From: Vreelandella jeotgali Hwa
GTDB lineage: Bacteria; Pseudomonadota; Gammaproteobacteria; Pseudomonadales; Halomonadaceae
Direction: 5' to 3'
Assembly (NCBI RefSeq): GCF_000334215.1
Contig: NZ_AMQY01000010.1
Coordinates: 62,001-126,000, forward strand
Length of the DNA stretch: 64,000 bases
Part shown: piece by piece, positions 61,901 through 64,000 of the stretch
Position numbering within the stretch: the first letter of the stretch is position 1
Layout: each line of letters opens with the position of its first letter
Position numbers and translations under genes: made by a program
Notes under the pieces: generated by a model
The model's database searches: none
Told to the model about the DNA's origin: nothing
The model's input: only the letters and a program-made list of their open reading frames with translations

Positions 61901-62800
61901 CTAAACGATATCCAGCGGCTCCTTGCGCGCGGGCGGCGGGAAGGCCGCGTCGAGCCGTTGGCAGATGTCGTCATTGAGCGTGACCTCGAGCGCGGCGGCG
62001 TTTTGCTCGACGTGCGCCGCCTGTGCCGCCTTCGGAATGGCGACCAGGTCGCGCTGCATGGCGTTGGCGTCGACGTCCTGCGGGCGGATGGCCCAGGCCA
62101 GCAGCAGCTGCTGGGGCGTGATGTTGAGGTCGGCGGCGATGCGTTCCACCTCGGGGTGGTCGAGCAGCTGGCGCCGCAGGCCGCCGTCCTGGGCCAGCGG
62201 GCAGTAGCCCATCGCCGGCATCCGGCGCTCGCGCATCCATGGCAGCAGCGAGTGCTCGATACCCCGCGAGCCCAGGTGATAAAGCACCTGGTTCACCGCG
62301 CAGTCGCCGCCGCCCTTGAGGTGGTAGAGCGTGTTGAGCTCGTCGGTGTCGAAATTGGACACGCCAAAGCGGCGGATCTTGCCGTCGGCGCGCAGGCGGT
62401 CGAAGGCTTCCAGCGTCTCGTCCAGCGGAATACCGCCCGGCCAGTGCAGCAGATAGAGGTCGAGATAGTCGGTGCCGAGCCGCTTGAGGCTGGCTTCGCA
62501 GGCGGCAATGGCGCTGTCGCGCCCGGCGTTCCAGGGAAACGCCTTGGACACCAGAAAGGCCTCGTCGCGGCGGCCGGCCAGGGCGTCGCCCACGACTTCT
62601 TCGGCGCCGCCGTTGCCGTACATTTCGGCGGTGTCGATCAGTGTCAGGCCCTGATCCAGGCCGTGCTGCAGCGCCTGCACCTCCTGCTGGCGCGGGGCGA
62701 GGTTTTCGCCCATGAACCAGGTGCCCTGGCCAATGGCGGGCAGGTCGACGGCGGATTCGTGGGCGGTCGCGCCCAGGCGGACATGGGGTAGTGACGACAT
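61901..62800 (-). CDS. Aldo/keto reductase
   Basis: A 299-residue AKR of the YtbE/2,5-diketogluconate-reductase-like group: DTAEMYGNGGAEEVVGDAL (catalytic Asp and Tyr), LYLLHWPG (Lys is in LVSKAFPWN; His in LLHW), RFGVSNFDTDEL, AIPKAAQAAHVEQNAAAL for NADP binding. AAAAGGAG lies 6 bases before ATG 62800, so longer frames are rejected. Confidence 0.9.
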   Translation of the reverse strand: MSSLPHVRLGATAHESAVDLPAIGQGTWFMGENLAPRQQEVQALQHGLDQGLTLIDTAEMYGNGGAEEVVGDALAGRRDEAFLVSKAFPWNAGRDSAIAACEASLKRLGTDYLDLYLLHWPGGIPLDETLEAFDRLRADGKIRRFGVSNFDTDELNTLYHLKGGGDCAVNQVLYHLGSRGIEHSLLPWMRERRMPAMGYCPLAQDGGLRRQLLDHPEVERIAADLNITPQQLLLAWAIRPQDVDANAMQRDLVAIPKAAQAAHVEQNAAALEVTLNDDICQRLDAAFPPPARKEPLDIV

Positions 62801-63117
62801 GCGGCTCTCCTTTTGTGGGGTTTTTCCGGCTGGGATTTTCCTGCTGAGTTCTCCGGGCATGGCTTTTCCGGCTGAGTTCTCCGAGCAGGACTTTCCCGTG
62901 ATCCTGTATTGGCCTGTCATCCATCGTGCAGCGGCCAGGCGCTGCCATTAATGGAAAAGCTTTCCATACCAACCGCCGGTGGTGCAAGGCGGCAGCCTGT
63001 CGGGCGTTCGCCACGCCGGGCAACGGTTTTTGCTAGACTGGCCTTGCCGCGCTGCCGGCCGCGTTATTTATCCACCATGTTCATTCACCGTATTCATCCA
63101 CCGTCGAGGAAGCCGCC
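62801..63117. other. Intergenic region with short repeats and a palindrome
   Basis: Contains partial tandem copies of TTTTCCGGCTGAGTTCTCCG (62820-62900) and the inverted repeat ATGGAAA-AGC-TTTCCAT (62951-62967), a possible operator between the divergent reductase and yjdM genes. Confidence 0.45.
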
Positions 63118-63459
63118 ATGAGCTCGTTCCCCCCTTGCCCGCAGTGCGGGTCGGAGTACACCTACCAGGACCAGGAAATGTTGATCTGCCCCGAGTGCGC
63201 CCACGAGTGGGTCGTCAACGGCGCAGTGGAAGAAGAAAGCGATGCGCCGCTGATCAGCGATGCCAACGGCAATATGCTTCAGGACGGCGATAACGTCACC
63301 GTGGTCAAGGACCTGAAGATCAAGGGGGCGTCTTCGGTGGTCAAGGTGGGCACCAAGGTCAAGAACATTCGCCTGGTCGAAGGCGACCACAATATCGACT
63401 GCAAGATCGACGGCATCGGCCCGATGAAGCTGAAGTCGGACTTTGTCAAAAAAGCCTGA
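63118..63459 (+). CDS. yjdM: Zinc-ribbon protein YjdM/PhnA
   Basis: A 113-residue protein of the PhnA/YjdM family: N-terminal ribbon [21 protein letters not shown], then the KOW/SH3-like barrel ([44 protein letters not shown]). Older names tie it to phosphonate use, but a direct role is doubtful. GAGG precedes the ATG. Confidence 0.9.
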   Translation: MSSFPPCPQCGSEYTYQDQEMLICPECAHEWVVNGAVEEESDAPLISDANGNMLQDGDNVTVVKDLKIKGASSVVKVGTKVKNIRLVEGDHNIDCKIDGIGPMKLKSDFVKKA

Positions 63460-63728
63460 CGAGTAGAAAGCCGCCGGTCGCGCGGTTATTCCATTAGCCT
63501 GCTAAATCATGTTAGCTTTACCGGCTTTCGCAAGTGGCTCGGGCCGGTATAGGGCAACTTGTGCCTGCTGCCCGGCGGCGATCGACCCGGATCGCCGTCG
63601 CCCCGAGTCGCCATCGTTGTTTGTCCCCTGTCATTGATTTGCCACCTGCTGTTGTTCATTCCCTGCCGTTCACCCCCTGCGGTTGATGGCACTCAGGCCC
63701 GGTTGAAGAAACGTTCGGAGAAAATGCC

Positions 63729-64000
63729 ATGACCCCGGAGCAGCGTTTTGCCCGCTGGGTACGCGCGGCGATTGTGCTGTTCGTCGTCATTTTTGTGTAC
63801 TTTGTCGTGGCCGATCATTACATGCCGGCGACGCCCCAGGCGCGCGCGCTGCGCGATGTGGTGCGGGTGGCGCCCCAGGTGAGCGGCCAGGTCGTCGAGG
63901 TGCCGGTGCAGAACAATGCCCGCGTACAGCGCGATGATGTGCTGTTCCGGATTGATCCCGAGCCGTTCGAGCTGGCGGTGGAAAAGGCGCGGCTGGCGCT
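63729..64000 (+). CDS. HlyD/EmrA-family membrane fusion protein, 3' partial
   Basis: The gene runs off the window after about 90 residues. N-terminal membrane segment (AAIVLFVVIFVYFVVADHYM) and the biotinyl-lipoyl-like start VVRVAPQVSGQVVEVPVQNNARVQRDDVLFRIDPEPFELAVEKA of periplasmic adaptor subunits of export pumps. GGAG-like AACGTTCGGAGAAA precedes ATG 63729. A transporter partner is expected just outside. Confidence 0.8.
   Translation, partial: MTPEQRFARWVRAAIVLFVVIFVYFVVADHYMPATPQARALRDVVRVAPQVSGQVVEVPVQNNARVQRDDVLFRIDPEPFELAVEKARLA

Overview
The window looks like a chromosome segment of a GC-rich, motile, salt-adapted gammaproteobacterium, most likely of the Halomonas group. This is inferred from gene content (flagellin, BCCT and ProX-type compatible-solute uptake, TRAP transport, TonB receptor, c-type cytochromes with periplasmic molybdoenzymes); no 16S or other marker is present. 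I found no tRNA, rRNA or CRISPR array.

Layout. (1) Bases 1 to about 12479 are the right part of an integrative element: a partial unknown gene, a Gp2/YagK-type protein with HUH-endonuclease-like motifs beside a hairpin-rich noncoding stretch, a YqaJ nuclease, a recombination-directionality-factor-like protein, DUF932, a RadC-like protein, a cluster of Rpn-type nucleases, a tyrosine integrase and a divergent XRE regulator. (2) The element ends inside a flagellin gene (about 12480-14227) that has lost its 5' end. (3) Small unknown genes follow, then a giant gene with FkbM-like, TPR, class I methyltransferase and SET-like regions. It is split by an intact ISAs1-family element with a 10-bp target duplication. 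(4) A second Rpn cluster lies at 21.7-26.3 kb. (5) Next are an LLM flavin oxidoreductase and an HTH/PIN toxin-antitoxin pair. (6) Bases 29.1-44.0 kb form a respiratory island: a TorA-like reductase with TorD chaperone and an unusual tri-haem cytochrome (minus strand), a small cytochrome c, then a type II DMSO-reductase-family operon (alpha, beta, chaperone, gamma; the order known from ddhABDC/serABDC) followed by an Mrp-type ATPase and a beta-propeller protein. (7) Then come a BCCT transporter, a TRAP transporter with its regulator facing pxpABC (5-oxoprolinase), a TonB receptor, a ProX-like binding protein, a ZipA-like protein, SIMPL, CysQ, PAP2 phosphatase, a chemoreceptor, an outer-membrane barrel, an aldo/keto reductase, YjdM/PhnA and the start of an HlyD-type protein.

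The most interesting system is the pair of Rpn clusters. Seven full, frameshifted or truncated rpn genes of three body families carry interchangeable C-terminal tails. The same tail DNA is joined to different nuclease bodies, and orphan tails lie behind intact genes. In all seven genes, and in two of the three orphan tails, a strong Shine-Dalgarno sequence sits exactly 8 nt before an in-frame ATG at the body/tail junction. This fits the published model in which an internally translated C-terminal fragment is the antitoxin of the Rpn nuclease. It suggests an antiphage toxin/intragenic-antitoxin family that diversifies by swapping tails and keeps spare antitoxins as orphan genes.
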